Shown: piece by piece, positions 35,655-46,357 of the stretch
How positions within the stretch are numbered: position 1 is the first letter of the stretch
Layout: each line of letters starts with the position of its first letter
Source: Streptomyces sp. GESEQ-35
Lineage (GTDB): Bacteria; Actinomycetota; Actinomycetes; Streptomycetales; Streptomycetaceae
DNA length: 64,000 nt
Reading direction: 5' to 3'
NCBI RefSeq assembly: GCF_017948485.1
Contig: NZ_JAFFSX010000001.1
Location: 310,001 to 374,000, forward strand
Position numbers and translations under genes: made by a program
The notes under the pieces: generated by a model
Seen by the model: only the letters and a program-made list of their open reading frames with translations
Database searches by the model: none
Told to the model about the DNA's origin: nothing

Positions 35655-36739
35655 GCGCGGGCACCCTCGTACGGCCGCGTCTGCCACGGCTGCCCCGGCC
35701 CGCGTGGCTGTCGGGCGCCACCGGGGTCTTCCTGCGCCGGCTGGCCGTGATCCCCGTCGTGCTGTTCGCGCTGGCCTCCCTGGTCTTCGTGGCGATACGG
35801 CTGCTGCCGGGCTCCCCGGCGACCTCCCTCGCGGCGGGCGGCAACACCACCTCGGCCGAGCAGTTCGGCGCCAACGAGGAGCGGGTCACCAAGGCGCTCG
35901 GACTGGACCAGCCGCTGCTGACGCAGTACGGGCACTTCCTCGACGACCTCGTCCATCTGCGGCTGGGCACGTCCTTCTACGGCTCCAACAGCGTCCTCGG
36001 CCTGCTCGGTGACGCGCTGCCCGCGACCGTGGAGCTGACCCTCGTCGCCATGACGGTCGCCGTGCTCCTCGGGGTCATCACCGGGGTGGTCGCGGCGCTG
36101 CGCAGGGGCAGCTGGATCGACACCTCGACCCGGGCCGTGGCGACCGTCAGCTTCTCGCTGCCCTGGTTCGCCCTCGGGGTGCTGGCCATCGTCGTGTTCG
36201 GCGTGTGGCTGCGCTGGCTGCCGGTGCTGGGGCGGCTCCCCAGCACTCTCGACTACCAGTCCACCACCGGCTTCGTGCTGCTGGACGCCATCCTCCAGAA
36301 CCGGCCCGAACTGGTCTGGCCGTGGATCCAGCACCTGATCCTGCCCGCGGTCACGCTCGCGCTGTCGATGGCCGGGTTCATCACCCGGATCGTGCGCGCC
36401 TCCGTCCTGGAGGTGCTCGGCGACGACTTCGTGCGCACCGCCCGGATGAAGGGCATCGGCGAGAGCGCAGTGGTACGCCGGCATGTCCTGCGCAACGCGT
36501 GGCTGCCCATCGTCACCGTCCTGGGGCTCCAGTTCGGGTCCCTGCTGGGCGGGTCGGTCGTCACCGAGACGGTCTTCTCGTATCCGGGCGTCGGACGCCT
36601 GCTCGTGCAGGGCGTGCTCCAGCGCGACTACCCGGTCGTACAGGGTGCGGCGCTTGCGATCGCCCTGCTGTTCACCCTCGTCAACCACGCGGTCGACCTG
36701 CTCTGCACGGTCCTCGACCCACGCCTACGCAAAGGATGA
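35651..36739 (+). CDS. Peptide-type ABC permease (DppB-like)
   Basis: 362 residues. N-terminal helix, long extracytoplasmic loop (LGLDQPLLTQYGHFLDDL), and the C-terminal LLGGSVVTETVFSYPGVGRL of DppB proteins. ATG overlaps the previous stop by four bases. It forms the heterodimeric pore with the upstream permease. Confidence 0.92.
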   Translation: MSAGTLVRPRLPRLPRPAWLSGATGVFLRRLAVIPVVLFALASLVFVAIRLLPGSPATSLAAGGNTTSAEQFGANEERVTKALGLDQPLLTQYGHFLDDLVHLRLGTSFYGSNSVLGLLGDALPATVELTLVAMTVAVLLGVITGVVAALRRGSWIDTSTRAVATVSFSLPWFALGVLAIVVFGVWLRWLPVLGRLPSTLDYQSTTGFVLLDAILQNRPELVWPWIQHLILPAVTLALSMAGFITRIVRASVLEVLGDDFVRTARMKGIGESAVVRRHVLRNAWLPIVTVLGLQFGSLLGGSVVTETVFSYPGVGRLLVQGVLQRDYPVVQGAALAIALLFTLVNHAVDLLCTVLDPRLRKG

Positions 36740-36744
36740 TCCGA

Positions 36745-37430
36745 ATGGACATCGTGCTCGTCCACGGTGCGGGCGGACGGCCCACCACGTGGTCGGCGGT
36801 ACAGCCACTGCTCGCCGCGCGCGGCCACCGACTGTTCACGGTCACCAACCCCATGACCTCCCTGGCGGACGACATCGCCGAGACCTCGGCCGCACTGGCG
36901 GGAACGAGCGGCCCGGTCCTGCTCGTGGGCCACTCGTACGGCGGCGCCGTCATCACCGACGTTGGACGCGACGCGCGCGTCAAGGGGCTGGTCTACATCG
37001 CCGCGTTCGGGCCCGACGAGGGCGAGACGGTCAACGGGATCGTGGAGCGCTACGAGCCGGCGGAGATCTCCAAGTACATGCGGCGCGGTCCGAACGGCGA
37101 CTGGAAGTCCGAGCCGAGCCCGGAGTTCTGGGCGGAGATCGGCCCGGATCTGTCGGCCGAGCAGCGGGCGGTGGTCGAGGCCGAGGGGCGGCGGGCCGAG
37201 AACCTCGTCTTCACCCAGGCCACCGGCGTTCCGGCCTGGCGGCAGCTCCCCAGTTGGTACCTGGTCGCCGACGACGACCGGACCCTGCGCCCGGAGATCC
37301 AGAACTTCATGGCGGAGCGGATGAAGGCGACCGTGGAGCATGTGCCGGGCAGCCACTACACCACCCTGGTGTGGCCGGAGCGGGTCGCCGATCTGATCCA
37401 CCGGGCCGCGCTGGCCGTGGGCGGCGCGCT

Positions 37431-37434
<4 letters not shown>
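36745..37434 (+). CDS. Alpha/beta hydrolase (esterase/amidase-like)
   Basis: 229 residues. Oxyanion strand DIVLVHGAGGRPTTW, nucleophile elbow GHSYGG and a late His in PGSHYTTLVWPERVADLIHR. It resembles the small MAC6-type hydrolases that cleave esters or amides. ATG 36745 is set by AAAGGA eight bases upstream; ATG 36736 overlaps the permease stop. Its place between permease and ATPase genes, and its coupling to both, suggests it processes the imported compound. Confidence 0.88.
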
Positions 37435-38443
<1,009 letters not shown>

Positions 38444-38447
<4 letters not shown>

Positions 38448-39418
38448 ACGACGTACTGCTGAGCGCGCGCGGGCTGCGGGTCGAGTATCCGGGGCGGGCC
38501 GGCGGCCGGGTGCGGGCGCTGAGGGACATCGACCTCGACATCGCGCAGGGTGAGACGCTGGGCCTGGTCGGTGAGTCGGGCTGCGGCAAGTCGACGCTCG
38601 GGCGCGCGCTGCTGCGGGTCGTGGAGCCGTCAGCGGGCCGCATCGACTTCCTCGGCGCCGATCTGACGAGGTTGCGCGGCAGGCGGCTGAGGCAGACCAG
38701 GGCCGAGCTCCAGATGGTCTTCCAGGACCCCTTCGGCTCGCTCAACCCCCGTCGCCGGGTCGCCGACATCGTCGCCGAGCCGCTGCTGCGCGCCCGTGGC
38801 GCGAGCCGGGCCGAGGCGGACCGTGCCGTGGCGGGGCTGCTCGAACTGGTCGGGCTCGGAGCCGAGGCGGGCGGGCGCAAGCCGCACGAGTTCTCCGGCG
38901 GCCAGCGCCAGCGCATCGGCATCGCCCGCGCCCTGGCGTCCTCGCCACGGTTCGTGGTGGCGGACGAGGCGGTCTCCGCGCTGGACGTGTCGATCCAGGC
39001 GCAGGTGTTGAACCTGCTGTCGGACCTGGTGCGCGACCGGGGTCTGACGATGCTGTTCATCTCGCACGATCTCGGCGTCGTACGGCATATCGCCGACCGG
39101 GTCGCCGTGATGTACCTCGGGGAGATCATCGAGATCGCCTCCCGGGACGACTTCTTCATCGGTCCGGCGCACCCGTACAGCAGTGCCCTGCTGACCAGTG
39201 TGCCGGTACTGCGGCCCGGCCCGCCGCGCGAACGGCAGCCGCTGGAGGGCGAGTTGCCCGACCCGGCGAACCCGCCGCAGGGGTGTCTGTTCCGCACCCG
39301 CTGTCCGTTCGCCACCGACCTGTGCCGCACCACGCACCCGGAGCTGCGCGAGATCGCCCCGGGCCGGAGGGTGCGCTGCCATCTGCCTCTCGGACCCGCG
39401 AGTGAGGACCTGTCTTGA
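38444..39418 (+). CDS. Peptide-type ABC transporter ATPase (DppF-like)
   Basis: 324 residues. Walker A GESGCGKST, Q-loop FQDPFGSLNP, signature FSGGQRQRIGIARAL, Walker B VVADEAVSALD, switch FISHDLGV. The C-terminal extension holds CLFRTRCPFATDLC. It overlaps both neighbours by four bases and completes a five-subunit importer. Confidence 0.93.
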
Positions 39419-40179
39419 TCATCGACGCCTACAACACCACGCAGGACGTGCGCGGTCGCTCCGACTACCTGACCGGGGCCCGCAAGGGCGAGGCACCGCC
39501 CCCGTACAAGCCGTTCGAGCCGCGCCGCATCCTCGACCGGATGGACGCGGCCGGGGTGGACATGGCGATGGTGTGCTCGCTCGCCCAGCGGATCGAGAAC
39601 GACTTCATCGCCTCCCTGGTCGCCACTCACCCCGACCGGTTCTTCGGGTTCGGGCAGGTGCTGCCCCAGGCGGACGACGCCATCGAGGAGATCGACCGCA
39701 TCGCCGACGCAGGCCTGGTGGGACTGAAGCTGCACCCGAGTCTGCACGGCTACCACGTGGCCGACCACGGACTGCTGGACCCGGTGTTCGAAGCCTGCGC
39801 GAGGCGCGGGCTGATGGTTCTCGTCAACGCGCTCGACGACGCGTTCTGCGCGCCGCTGGCCATCGAGGAGATCGCCCGCGACCACCCCGGCGTGCCGACG
39901 GTCATCGCGCACATGGGTGCCGTGTGGAACGTGCCCGAGGCGATCATCGTGGCCGAACGGCGGCCGCACATCTATCTGGAGACCTCCGCGACGCTGATGA
40001 GCGACGTGAAGCGGGCCTACGCGCGGCTCGGGCCCCGGCAGATCCTGATGGGCAGCGAGTGGCCGGGATCGGACTTCGACCTCGAGCGCATGAAGATCGC
40101 CAAAGCGGTCGAGGACGAGAAGGACCGCGCCCTGGTCGAGGGCGGCAACATGGCCCGGCTGCTGGGGCTGGACGTATGA
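39415..40179 (+). CDS. Amidohydrolase-2-like protein with altered metal motif
   Basis: 254 residues, TIM-barrel amidohydrolase (ACMSD/amidohydrolase-2 type): GLVGLKLHPSLHGYHVADHG, PTVIAHMGAVWNVPEAI and LMGSEWPGSDF. The start is MIIDAYNTTQ where the family normally has D-x-H-x-H, so the first two metal ligands appear replaced by Tyr-Asn. The barrel His residues (LHP, AHMG) and late acidic residues remain. It may bind one metal differently or be non-hydrolytic. The TTG start overlaps the DppF stop as TTGA. Confidence 0.8.
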   Translation: MIIDAYNTTQDVRGRSDYLTGARKGEAPPPYKPFEPRRILDRMDAAGVDMAMVCSLAQRIENDFIASLVATHPDRFFGFGQVLPQADDAIEEIDRIADAGLVGLKLHPSLHGYHVADHGLLDPVFEACARRGLMVLVNALDDAFCAPLAIEEIARDHPGVPTVIAHMGAVWNVPEAIIVAERRPHIYLETSATLMSDVKRAYARLGPRQILMGSEWPGSDFDLERMKIAKAVEDEKDRALVEGGNMARLLGLDV

Positions 40180-40622
40180 CCGCCCCGGTCGCCGTGCCGC
40201 CGGAGATGAGCGAAAGCGACGCCGAACTGCTGTCGGTGGCCCAGGCGTTGCTGGACCGGGTGTGGCGCCAGGACCGGCACGAGGTGGCCACCGCGCTGCG
40301 CTCCGCCGACGGCCGGATCCACACCGGCGTCCATGTGGAGGGCTCCTGCCGGCGCAGTTCGGTCTGTGCAGAGGGCGTCGCCCTGGGCACCGCGCGCGGG
40401 GCGCTCGCGGCCGGTGCGCCGCTGGAGGTGACGTCGGTGGTGTCCGTGCAGATCAAGCCCGCCGGGCAGTTCCGCATCATCGCTCCCTGCGGGGTGTGCC
40501 GTGAACTCATCAGCGACTACTGCCCGGATGCCGCCGTGTGGATCACCACCGTGGACGACGACCGGCCGGTTCCGGTACGCGCCCTGGATCTGCTGCCCGA
40601 GAAGAGCCGGCGCCGCTGGTGA
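40176..40622 (+). CDS. Cytidine-deaminase-like protein
   Basis: 148 residues. Zinc-site pattern VHVEGS (His and catalytic Glu) and APCGVCRELI (two Cys), as in cytidine and blasticidin-S deaminases; SVVSVQIKPAGQFRI lies between them. It could deaminate an amidine, guanidine or pyrimidine-like group. Overlaps the amidohydrolase stop by four bases. Beside a creatininase and a sarcosine-oxidase-type domain, deamination of a creatinine-like or guanidino compound is one guess. Confidence 0.82.
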   Translation: MTAPVAVPPEMSESDAELLSVAQALLDRVWRQDRHEVATALRSADGRIHTGVHVEGSCRRSSVCAEGVALGTARGALAAGAPLEVTSVVSVQIKPAGQFRIIAPCGVCRELISDYCPDAAVWITTVDDDRPVPVRALDLLPEKSRRRW

Positions 40623-40662
40623 ACGCCCCCGGCCGTGCATACCCCATGAGGACAGGAGAGAC

Positions 40663-41511
40663 ATGTCGTCCGTCATCACCGGGCCCAACGGCCTGCGCGT
40701 CCCGACCGGGCTGGACGTGCCCGCGCTCGCGGAACAACTCGGTGGCACCGGTGCGCCGGTGCCGTGGGAAGAACTGACCTGGCCGGAGGCCGAGGCCACG
40801 GTCGCGGGACGGGACTCGGTCATCATCCCGGTGGGCGCCACCGAGCAGCACGGGCCGCATCTGCCGCTCGCCGTGGACACCCGGATCTGCGAGGCGGTCG
40901 CCCTGGGCGTCTCCGCGCTGACCGGAGTGCCGGTGCTGCCGCCGCTGAGCTTCGGGGTGTCCGCCTCGCACGGCGGCTTCGCGGGGACGGTGGCGCTGCG
41001 CCCCGAGACGCTGATCGCCGTCGTGGCGGATGTGATCGACTCCCTGTACGACAGCGGAGTACGGCAGTTCGTCCTGCTCAACGGCCACATCTGGAACAAC
41101 GGCGCCCTCGATGTCTCCGCGGAGAAGCTGAGGGTCCGTCACCGGGACGCGCGGGTACGGGCGTTGGGCTACGTGACGATGTACCCGGGCCCGGAGGTCG
41201 ACGGCCATGTCACCTACGGCCGTGCGCTGATGCACGCCAACTACTTCGAGACGTCGGTGATGCTCCATCTGGCGCCCGAGCTGGTGCGGATGGAGCGGGC
41301 CACCTCCCACGTCGATGTCGACTCGTTCTGGGACTACCGCATGGACCAGGTCAGCGAGACCGGGGTGTGGGGCAGGGACGTGACCGAGGCGAACGCCGGC
41401 CACGGGGAGGCGGAGTTCGACCGCTGTGTGCTCACCACCGCCCGCGCGGTCTCGGCGGCCGTGCGCGAGCCCTGGCCCAGCGCGGCGCACCGGCCGGGCG
41501 ATCCCGCCTGA
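40663..41511 (+). CDS. Creatininase-family amidohydrolase
   Basis: 282 residues. GATEQHGPHLPLAVDT supplies the Glu, His and Asp metal ligands; LLNGHIWNNG and a late TEANAGHGEAEFD Glu/His complete the site. The family includes creatininase and mycofactocin peptidase MftE. RBS AGGAGAG sits just before ATG 40663. Mycofactocin partners (MftA/B/C) are absent, so a ring-opening or peptidyl amide hydrolysis in this catabolic set is more likely. Confidence 0.88.
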   Translation: MSSVITGPNGLRVPTGLDVPALAEQLGGTGAPVPWEELTWPEAEATVAGRDSVIIPVGATEQHGPHLPLAVDTRICEAVALGVSALTGVPVLPPLSFGVSASHGGFAGTVALRPETLIAVVADVIDSLYDSGVRQFVLLNGHIWNNGALDVSAEKLRVRHRDARVRALGYVTMYPGPEVDGHVTYGRALMHANYFETSVMLHLAPELVRMERATSHVDVDSFWDYRMDQVSETGVWGRDVTEANAGHGEAEFDRCVLTTARAVSAAVREPWPSAAHRPGDPA

Positions 41512-41635
41512 CCCTGGCCCGGCGCGGTCCGTCGGCCCGGCCGTCCGGCCCGCCCCACTGCCGCCGCTCCCCCACCCGGGCGCAGCAAGACGCCGGCTGA
41601 GGCCGGGCGGCCGCACGAACGACAAGGAGAACACC

Positions 41636-43093
41636 TTGGACCCCAGCATCACCCTCCCTCACCTGCCGGAATACGAGCCCATGCTCATCGGCGGCGACTG
41701 GACCACGGGGGCATCGACGCGACGGATCCCGGTCCTCGACCCCGCCACCGGCCGTCAGCTGACCACGGTCGCCCAGGGCGACGAAGCGGAGGTGGACGCC
41801 GCGGTGTCCGCCGCGTCCGCCGCCCACCGTGACGGCCGCTGGCGGAACCTGCCGCCACGGCGGCGCCAGGACGTGCTGCTGCGGCTGGCCGACCTGGTGG
41901 AGCGGGACTCCGAGGCGCTGGCGGTCCTGGACACCCTGGACAACGGCAAGGCGATCGAACGGGCCCGCGGGGACGTGGAGTTGGGCCTCCAGGCCATCCG
42001 CCACTTCGCCGGCACACCCACCAGGATGAACGGCACGGTGCACCCGGCCGGTCCCGGCCGCCATGTGTACAGCGTGCGGGAGCCGGTCGGCGTGGTGGCC
42101 GCCGTGCTCCCCTGGAACTTCCCCTTCATGATCGCCGCCTGGAAGCTCGCCCCGGCCCTCGCGGCGGGCTGCACGGTGGTGGTCAAGCCCGCCGAGCAGA
42201 CCCCGCTGACCGCGCTACGGCTGGTCGCTCTGTGTCTGGAGGCGGGTGTGCCGGAGGGTGTCGTCAACGCCCTGACGGGTGACGGACGCACCGGGGCGCA
42301 GCTGGTCGCGCATCCCGAAATCGCCAAGGTCTCCTTCACGGGATCCACCGAGGTGGGGCGGCTGATCATGGCCGCGGCGGCACCGTCCGTCAAACGGCTC
42401 ACCCTGGAGCTGGGCGGCAAGTCCGCCAACATCGTGTTCGCCGACGCGGACCTGGACGCCGCCGTACCGGCCGCCGTACGGGCCGTGTTCGGCCACTCCG
42501 GACAGATGTGCACGGCCGGCAGCAGACTGCTGGTGCAGCGCTCGGTGGTCAAGGAGTTCCTCGACCGGATGCTGCCGGCCGTGGAAGCGCTGCGGATCGG
42601 CCCCGGTCTGTCGGGCGGCGTCAACATCGGTCCCCTCGTCTCCCAGGAGCAGTTCGACCGGGTCACCGGCTATGTGGAACTCGGCCGCGCCGAGGGCGCG
42701 CAGGTGGCCGTCGGCGGCGAACCCCTGCCCGGACCGGGGTGGTTCGTGCGGCCCACCGTGTTCACGGAGGTGGCCCCGGACATGCGGATCGCCCGCGAGG
42801 AGATCTTCGGCCCGGTCGCCGCCGTCCTGCCCTTCGACACCGAGGAGGAGGCGATCGCGCTGGCCAACGACAGCGACTACGGGCTCGCGGCCGGGGTGTG
42901 GACCACCGATCTGGCCCGCGCCCACCGCGCGGCCTCGGCGCTCGAGGCGGGCACCGTGTGGGTCAACACCTACAACGAGTTCGACCCCGCCGTGGCGTTC
43001 GGCGGGGTCAAGCAGTCCGGTCTCGGCAGGGATCTCGGCGACGCGGCGGTCGACGGGTTCACCGAGCTCAAGAGCATCACGATCGCACTGTGA
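41636..43093 (+). CDS. NAD(P)-dependent aldehyde dehydrogenase
   Basis: 485 residues. AVLPWNFPFM and VSFTGSTEVGRLI bind cofactor, LELGGKSANIVF carries the general-base Glu and GHSGQMCTAGSRLLV the nucleophile Cys. A C-terminal VNTYNEFDPAVAFGGVKQSG fits the betaine/aminobutyraldehyde-like branch. TTG 41636 is set by AAGGAG six bases upstream. It would oxidise the aldehyde made by the copper amine oxidase or the FAD oxidase domain in the same locus. Confidence 0.93.
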   Translation: MDPSITLPHLPEYEPMLIGGDWTTGASTRRIPVLDPATGRQLTTVAQGDEAEVDAAVSAASAAHRDGRWRNLPPRRRQDVLLRLADLVERDSEALAVLDTLDNGKAIERARGDVELGLQAIRHFAGTPTRMNGTVHPAGPGRHVYSVREPVGVVAAVLPWNFPFMIAAWKLAPALAAGCTVVVKPAEQTPLTALRLVALCLEAGVPEGVVNALTGDGRTGAQLVAHPEIAKVSFTGSTEVGRLIMAAAAPSVKRLTLELGGKSANIVFADADLDAAVPAAVRAVFGHSGQMCTAGSRLLVQRSVVKEFLDRMLPAVEALRIGPGLSGGVNIGPLVSQEQFDRVTGYVELGRAEGAQVAVGGEPLPGPGWFVRPTVFTEVAPDMRIAREEIFGPVAAVLPFDTEEEAIALANDSDYGLAAGVWTTDLARAHRAASALEAGTVWVNTYNEFDPAVAFGGVKQSGLGRDLGDAAVDGFTELKSITIAL

Positions 43094-45495
43094 GCGCCCC
43101 CGTGACGGCCACCTCACCGCCCCCCACCACCCTCGACGTCGCCGCCGAGCGCGCCCGCACCCCGGGCTGCGCCACCGGCCACCACTTCAACGCCGCCGGT
43201 GCCGCCCTCCTTGCTTCCGACACGGTCCAGGCGGTCATCGACCAGCTGCGTGCCGAGAGCCTGCATGGCGGTTACGAAGCGGCCAAGCTCGCCGCCGGTG
43301 ACCTGGCGGGCGTCTACACGCGCACCGCGGCTCTGCTCGGCGTCGACGCGGACGAGGTCGCTCTGGTCGAGAGCGCCACCGCCGGCTGGCAGCGCATCGT
43401 CTCGTCGTTGCGGCTGCGGCCCGGGGACCGGGTGCTGGCCTCCCGCTCCAGCTATGTGAGCAGCGCCCTGCACCTGCTGGCCGCCGAGCGCGACACCGGC
43501 GTGCGGGTGGAGGTGCTGCCCAACGGTCCCGACGGGGCCACGGATCTGGAGTCCCTTCAGCGTGCGCTGCGCACCGGGCCGGCCGCCCTGGTGACCGCGG
43601 CGCACATGCCGACCTCCTCCGGCCTGGTCGAGCCGGCCGCCGGGATCGGCGCGCTGGCCGGAGCCCACGGGGTGCCGTTCCTGCTCGACGCCACGCAGTC
43701 CCTGGGCCAGCTGCCCGTCGACATGGATGCCCTGGGCTGCGATCTGCTGATCGGCACCGGACGCAAGTTCCTGCGCGCCCCACGCGGCACCGGTCTGCTG
43801 GCCGTGCGCCGTCCCCTGCTGGAGACACTCACGCCGCAGGCGCCGGACGTGCGAGGGGCCCGCTGGACCGCCGAACGAGCGTGGGAACTGGCCCCGGATG
43901 CCCGCCGGTTCGAGCTGTGGGAGGCCGCCCACGCCCTGCGCCTGGGACTGGGCTCGGCGCTCGCCGACCTCCATGCGCTCGGCCCCGGAGACGTCTTCAC
44001 GCACCTGGCCGCTCTGGCGGCGACACTGCGTGAGCGCCTCGCCGAACTGCCCAAGGTGCGGGTCACGGACCCGCCGGCTGCGGGCGGCGCCATCGTCACC
44101 TTCGTGGTGGACGGACTCGACGCGAGCGAGGTCCAGCGGCAACTGGCGCTGCGCCGGGTGCACTTGATCGCCGTACCGGCCGACCACAGCCGCTGGGACA
44201 TGGACCCGCGCGGTCTGGCGAAGGTGGTGCGGGCCTCGGTCCATGTCTACACCGACGAGGGCGACTTGGACGCACTGGTCGAGGCGGTTGCCGAGATCTC
44301 GGCCGGCGCACACCGTACGGAACCGACGACACCGCCGACTGCCGGATCCCCCGCGAACGCACCGAGCACCCGGCCCGCACGGCACCCTGCGGCCACCCGT
44401 CACGATGCGGTGGTCGTCGGCCTCGGTGTGCACGGCAGCGGGGCGCTGCGGCAGCTGGCCGAGCGCGGTCTCGACGTGCTGGGCCTGGAGCAGTTCGCGG
44501 TGGGCCACGACCTGGGTTCCTCGCACGGCGCCACCCGGATGATCCGCCGGGCCTATCCCCACCCCGACTGGGACGGCCTGGTCGACAGTGCCTACCGCGC
44601 CTGGGCCGAGCTGGCGGAGGCGGCAAGGACACGGCTGGTCGAGGTGACCGGCGGCCTCTACGCCGCGCCTCAGGACCGGCCCGATCCGCTGCGGGGCCCC
44701 GGCTGCCGTGCCGTGGACGCCGAGGAGGCGGCCCGGATCTTTCGCGGGCTACGCCTGCCCGAGGGGTTCACGGCGGTCCACGACCCCGCCGCCGGGATCA
44801 TCGACGCCCACGAGGCCCTGCGCGCCCAACTCCGGCTCGCCGAGCGGGCCGGAGCCCGGATCGCCGATCGCACGCCGGTCACCGGCTGGCAGCCGGACGG
44901 TGACGGGGTCGTCGTCCGCACATCGGAGGGGGAGGTTCGCGCCCGCCGGCTGGTGCTGTGTGCCGGGCCCTGGACGTCGTACCAAGTGCCCGCGCTGTCA
45001 AAGCATCTGACGGTCACCCGGATCGTGAACGCCTACTTCGCCGCCGACCCACAGGGGCCGCTGGGGCGACGCGGCCTGGGGAGTTTCTCGGTCGATCTGC
45101 CGGAAGGGCTGCTGTACGGATTTCCGGCGGTTGACGGACGTGGTCTCAAGGCGGGCCTCGACACGGGTCCGGCATGGGACCCGGAAGCCGCCAGGCCCGC
45201 CGCCACCGAGGACGAACTCGCTTTGCTGGCAAGGGCGGTGGCGCGGGTGGTGCCGGGAGCTGGCCCCGTGACCGAGAGCCTGACCTGTCTCTACACGATG
45301 ACCGCGGACCGGCGTTTCGTCGTCGGTGAGGTGCCCGGTGTGCCGCAGGCGCTGGTGGCTTCGGCGTGTTCGGGGCACGGCTTCAAGTTCGGCCCCGTGA
45401 TCGGCGCGGCCCTGGCCGACCTCGTGTGCGAAGTGCCGCGTCCCGATCTGGACTTCCTCTCCCCGGCCCGGCTGATGCCCGGTGCGGTCCGATGA
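43090..45495 (+). CDS. Fusion of class V PLP aminotransferase-like domain and covalent-FAD sarcosine-oxidase-like domain
   Basis: 801 residues in one frame. Residues ~1-410 form a class V (cysteine-desulfurase/EgtE-like) PLP fold: NAAGAALLASDTVQAVID, DATQSLGQLPVDMDALGCD and the PLP lysine in LLIGTGRKFLRAPRGTG. A ~30-residue Ala/Pro/Thr-rich linker follows. Residues ~435-801 form an MSOX/MTOX-type amine oxidase: FAD turn VVVGLGVHGSGALRQLAERG and the covalent-flavin Cys in ASACSGHGFKFGP. Together they could act sequentially on an amino or N-methylamino acid. GTG overlaps the aldehyde-dehydrogenase stop. No internal stop or frameshift; both domains retain key residues. Confidence 0.9.
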   Translation: MSAPVTATSPPPTTLDVAAERARTPGCATGHHFNAAGAALLASDTVQAVIDQLRAESLHGGYEAAKLAAGDLAGVYTRTAALLGVDADEVALVESATAGWQRIVSSLRLRPGDRVLASRSSYVSSALHLLAAERDTGVRVEVLPNGPDGATDLESLQRALRTGPAALVTAAHMPTSSGLVEPAAGIGALAGAHGVPFLLDATQSLGQLPVDMDALGCDLLIGTGRKFLRAPRGTGLLAVRRPLLETLTPQAPDVRGARWTAERAWELAPDARRFELWEAAHALRLGLGSALADLHALGPGDVFTHLAALAATLRERLAELPKVRVTDPPAAGGAIVTFVVDGLDASEVQRQLALRRVHLIAVPADHSRWDMDPRGLAKVVRASVHVYTDEGDLDALVEAVAEISAGAHRTEPTTPPTAGSPANAPSTRPARHPAATRHDAVVVGLGVHGSGALRQLAERGLDVLGLEQFAVGHDLGSSHGATRMIRRAYPHPDWDGLVDSAYRAWAELAEAARTRLVEVTGGLYAAPQDRPDPLRGPGCRAVDAEEAARIFRGLRLPEGFTAVHDPAAGIIDAHEALRAQLRLAERAGARIADRTPVTGWQPDGDGVVVRTSEGEVRARRLVLCAGPWTSYQVPALSKHLTVTRIVNAYFAADPQGPLGRRGLGSFSVDLPEGLLYGFPAVDGRGLKAGLDTGPAWDPEAARPAATEDELALLARAVARVVPGAGPVTESLTCLYTMTADRRFVVGEVPGVPQALVASACSGHGFKFGPVIGAALADLVCEVPRPDLDFLSPARLMPGAVR

Positions 45496-45524
45496 CGGCG
45501 GCCACCGGGACACCCCCGTGCGCC

Positions 45525-46223
45525 TCAGCCGCGGAACACGGTCTGCGAGCGTCTCTCGTACCAGGCCGTCAGGTGTTCGCCGGAACTGATGATGTGCTCG
45601 CGCATCGCCGCCTGCGCACGGTCGGCGTCCCGGTCGGTCAACGCGGCCACGATGGCATCGTGCTGACGGATGTTCAGCTGCCGGTGCCGTTCGTCGTCGG
45701 CCAGTGCCAGCGAGGACACGTTGCGCGGGAAGCTCTCGTTGATCCGGTCGATCATGCGGCTGAGCCAGGGGTTGTCGGCGGCCAGGCAGACCACCGTGTG
45801 GAAGCAGTCGTTGGCCTCGGTCGTGGCGAGCGAGCCCCCGGTCCCGGTGGCGGCTCCCTCCGCCGCCGCACGCAGCACGTCGTTGTGGCGGCGGAGTTCG
45901 GCGAGCCGACTCTCGGTGATCCGTGCGGCGGCACGCCGGGCGGCCAGGGCTTCCAGCTCCGCGCGCACCTCGTACGCCTGGCGGACCTCCCACGGCGAGG
46001 GCACCCGGACCACCGCACCGCGGTGCGGCTGCATCTCGATCAGCCCGCCGTGCTGCAACTGACGCAGCGCCTCGCGGACGGGGGTGCGGCTGACGCCGTA
46101 TTCGGCGGCCAACGCCGCCTGCCGCAGCGGTTTCCCGATCGGAAGCTCCCCGTTCATGATCCGCGTGCGGATACGGGCAGCGATGTCGTCGACGAGGGCG
46201 CCTTCGTCGGTCTGGGGCGTCAT
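45525..46223 (-). CDS. GntR regulator, FadR/FCD subfamily
   Basis: 232 residues. Winged helix QAALAAEYGVSRTPVREALR, then an all-helical FCD domain with metal-binding candidates (NDCFHTVVCLAADN, RQHDAIVAAL, MREHIISSGEH). ATG 46223 is chosen; GTG 46238 is possible. It lies between the two convergent-to-divergent halves of the cluster and faces the cyclase gene. TTGGATCCA motifs next to it and before the importer are its probable targets. Confidence 0.92.
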   Translation of the reverse strand: MTPQTDEGALVDDIAARIRTRIMNGELPIGKPLRQAALAAEYGVSRTPVREALRQLQHGGLIEMQPHRGAVVRVPSPWEVRQAYEVRAELEALAARRAAARITESRLAELRRHNDVLRAAAEGAATGTGGSLATTEANDCFHTVVCLAADNPWLSRMIDRINESFPRNVSSLALADDERHRQLNIRQHDAIVAALTDRDADRAQAAMREHIISSGEHLTAWYERRSQTVFRG

Positions 46224-46312
46224 CGGAGTGGGTCTCACCCTTCTCGGGGGCTGACGGGGGCCGCGCGGTGGTGGAGCAGTCTGCCACGCCGTGGCCCTCG
46301 GCCATCCAGCGA

Positions 46313-46347
46313 TATTGGATCCACTTACAGAGTAACCGCATCCAATA
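46313..46347. promoter_or_regulatory. GntR operator in the GntR/cyclase divergent promoter
   Basis: TATTGGAT (46313-46320) and ATCCAATA (46340-46347) form perfect 8-bp inverted arms 19 bases apart; the left arm extends to TTGGATCCA, shared with the site at 32988. The element ends ten bases before the cyclase ATG, so binding would block transcription or initiation. Confidence 0.7.
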
Positions 46348-46357
46348 GGAGCGTGTC

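Noticed and set aside
40663..41511. Mycofactocin system, because MftE is a creatininase-family peptidase
   Set aside because: No MftA precursor, MftB, MftC radical-SAM or MftD is in the window.
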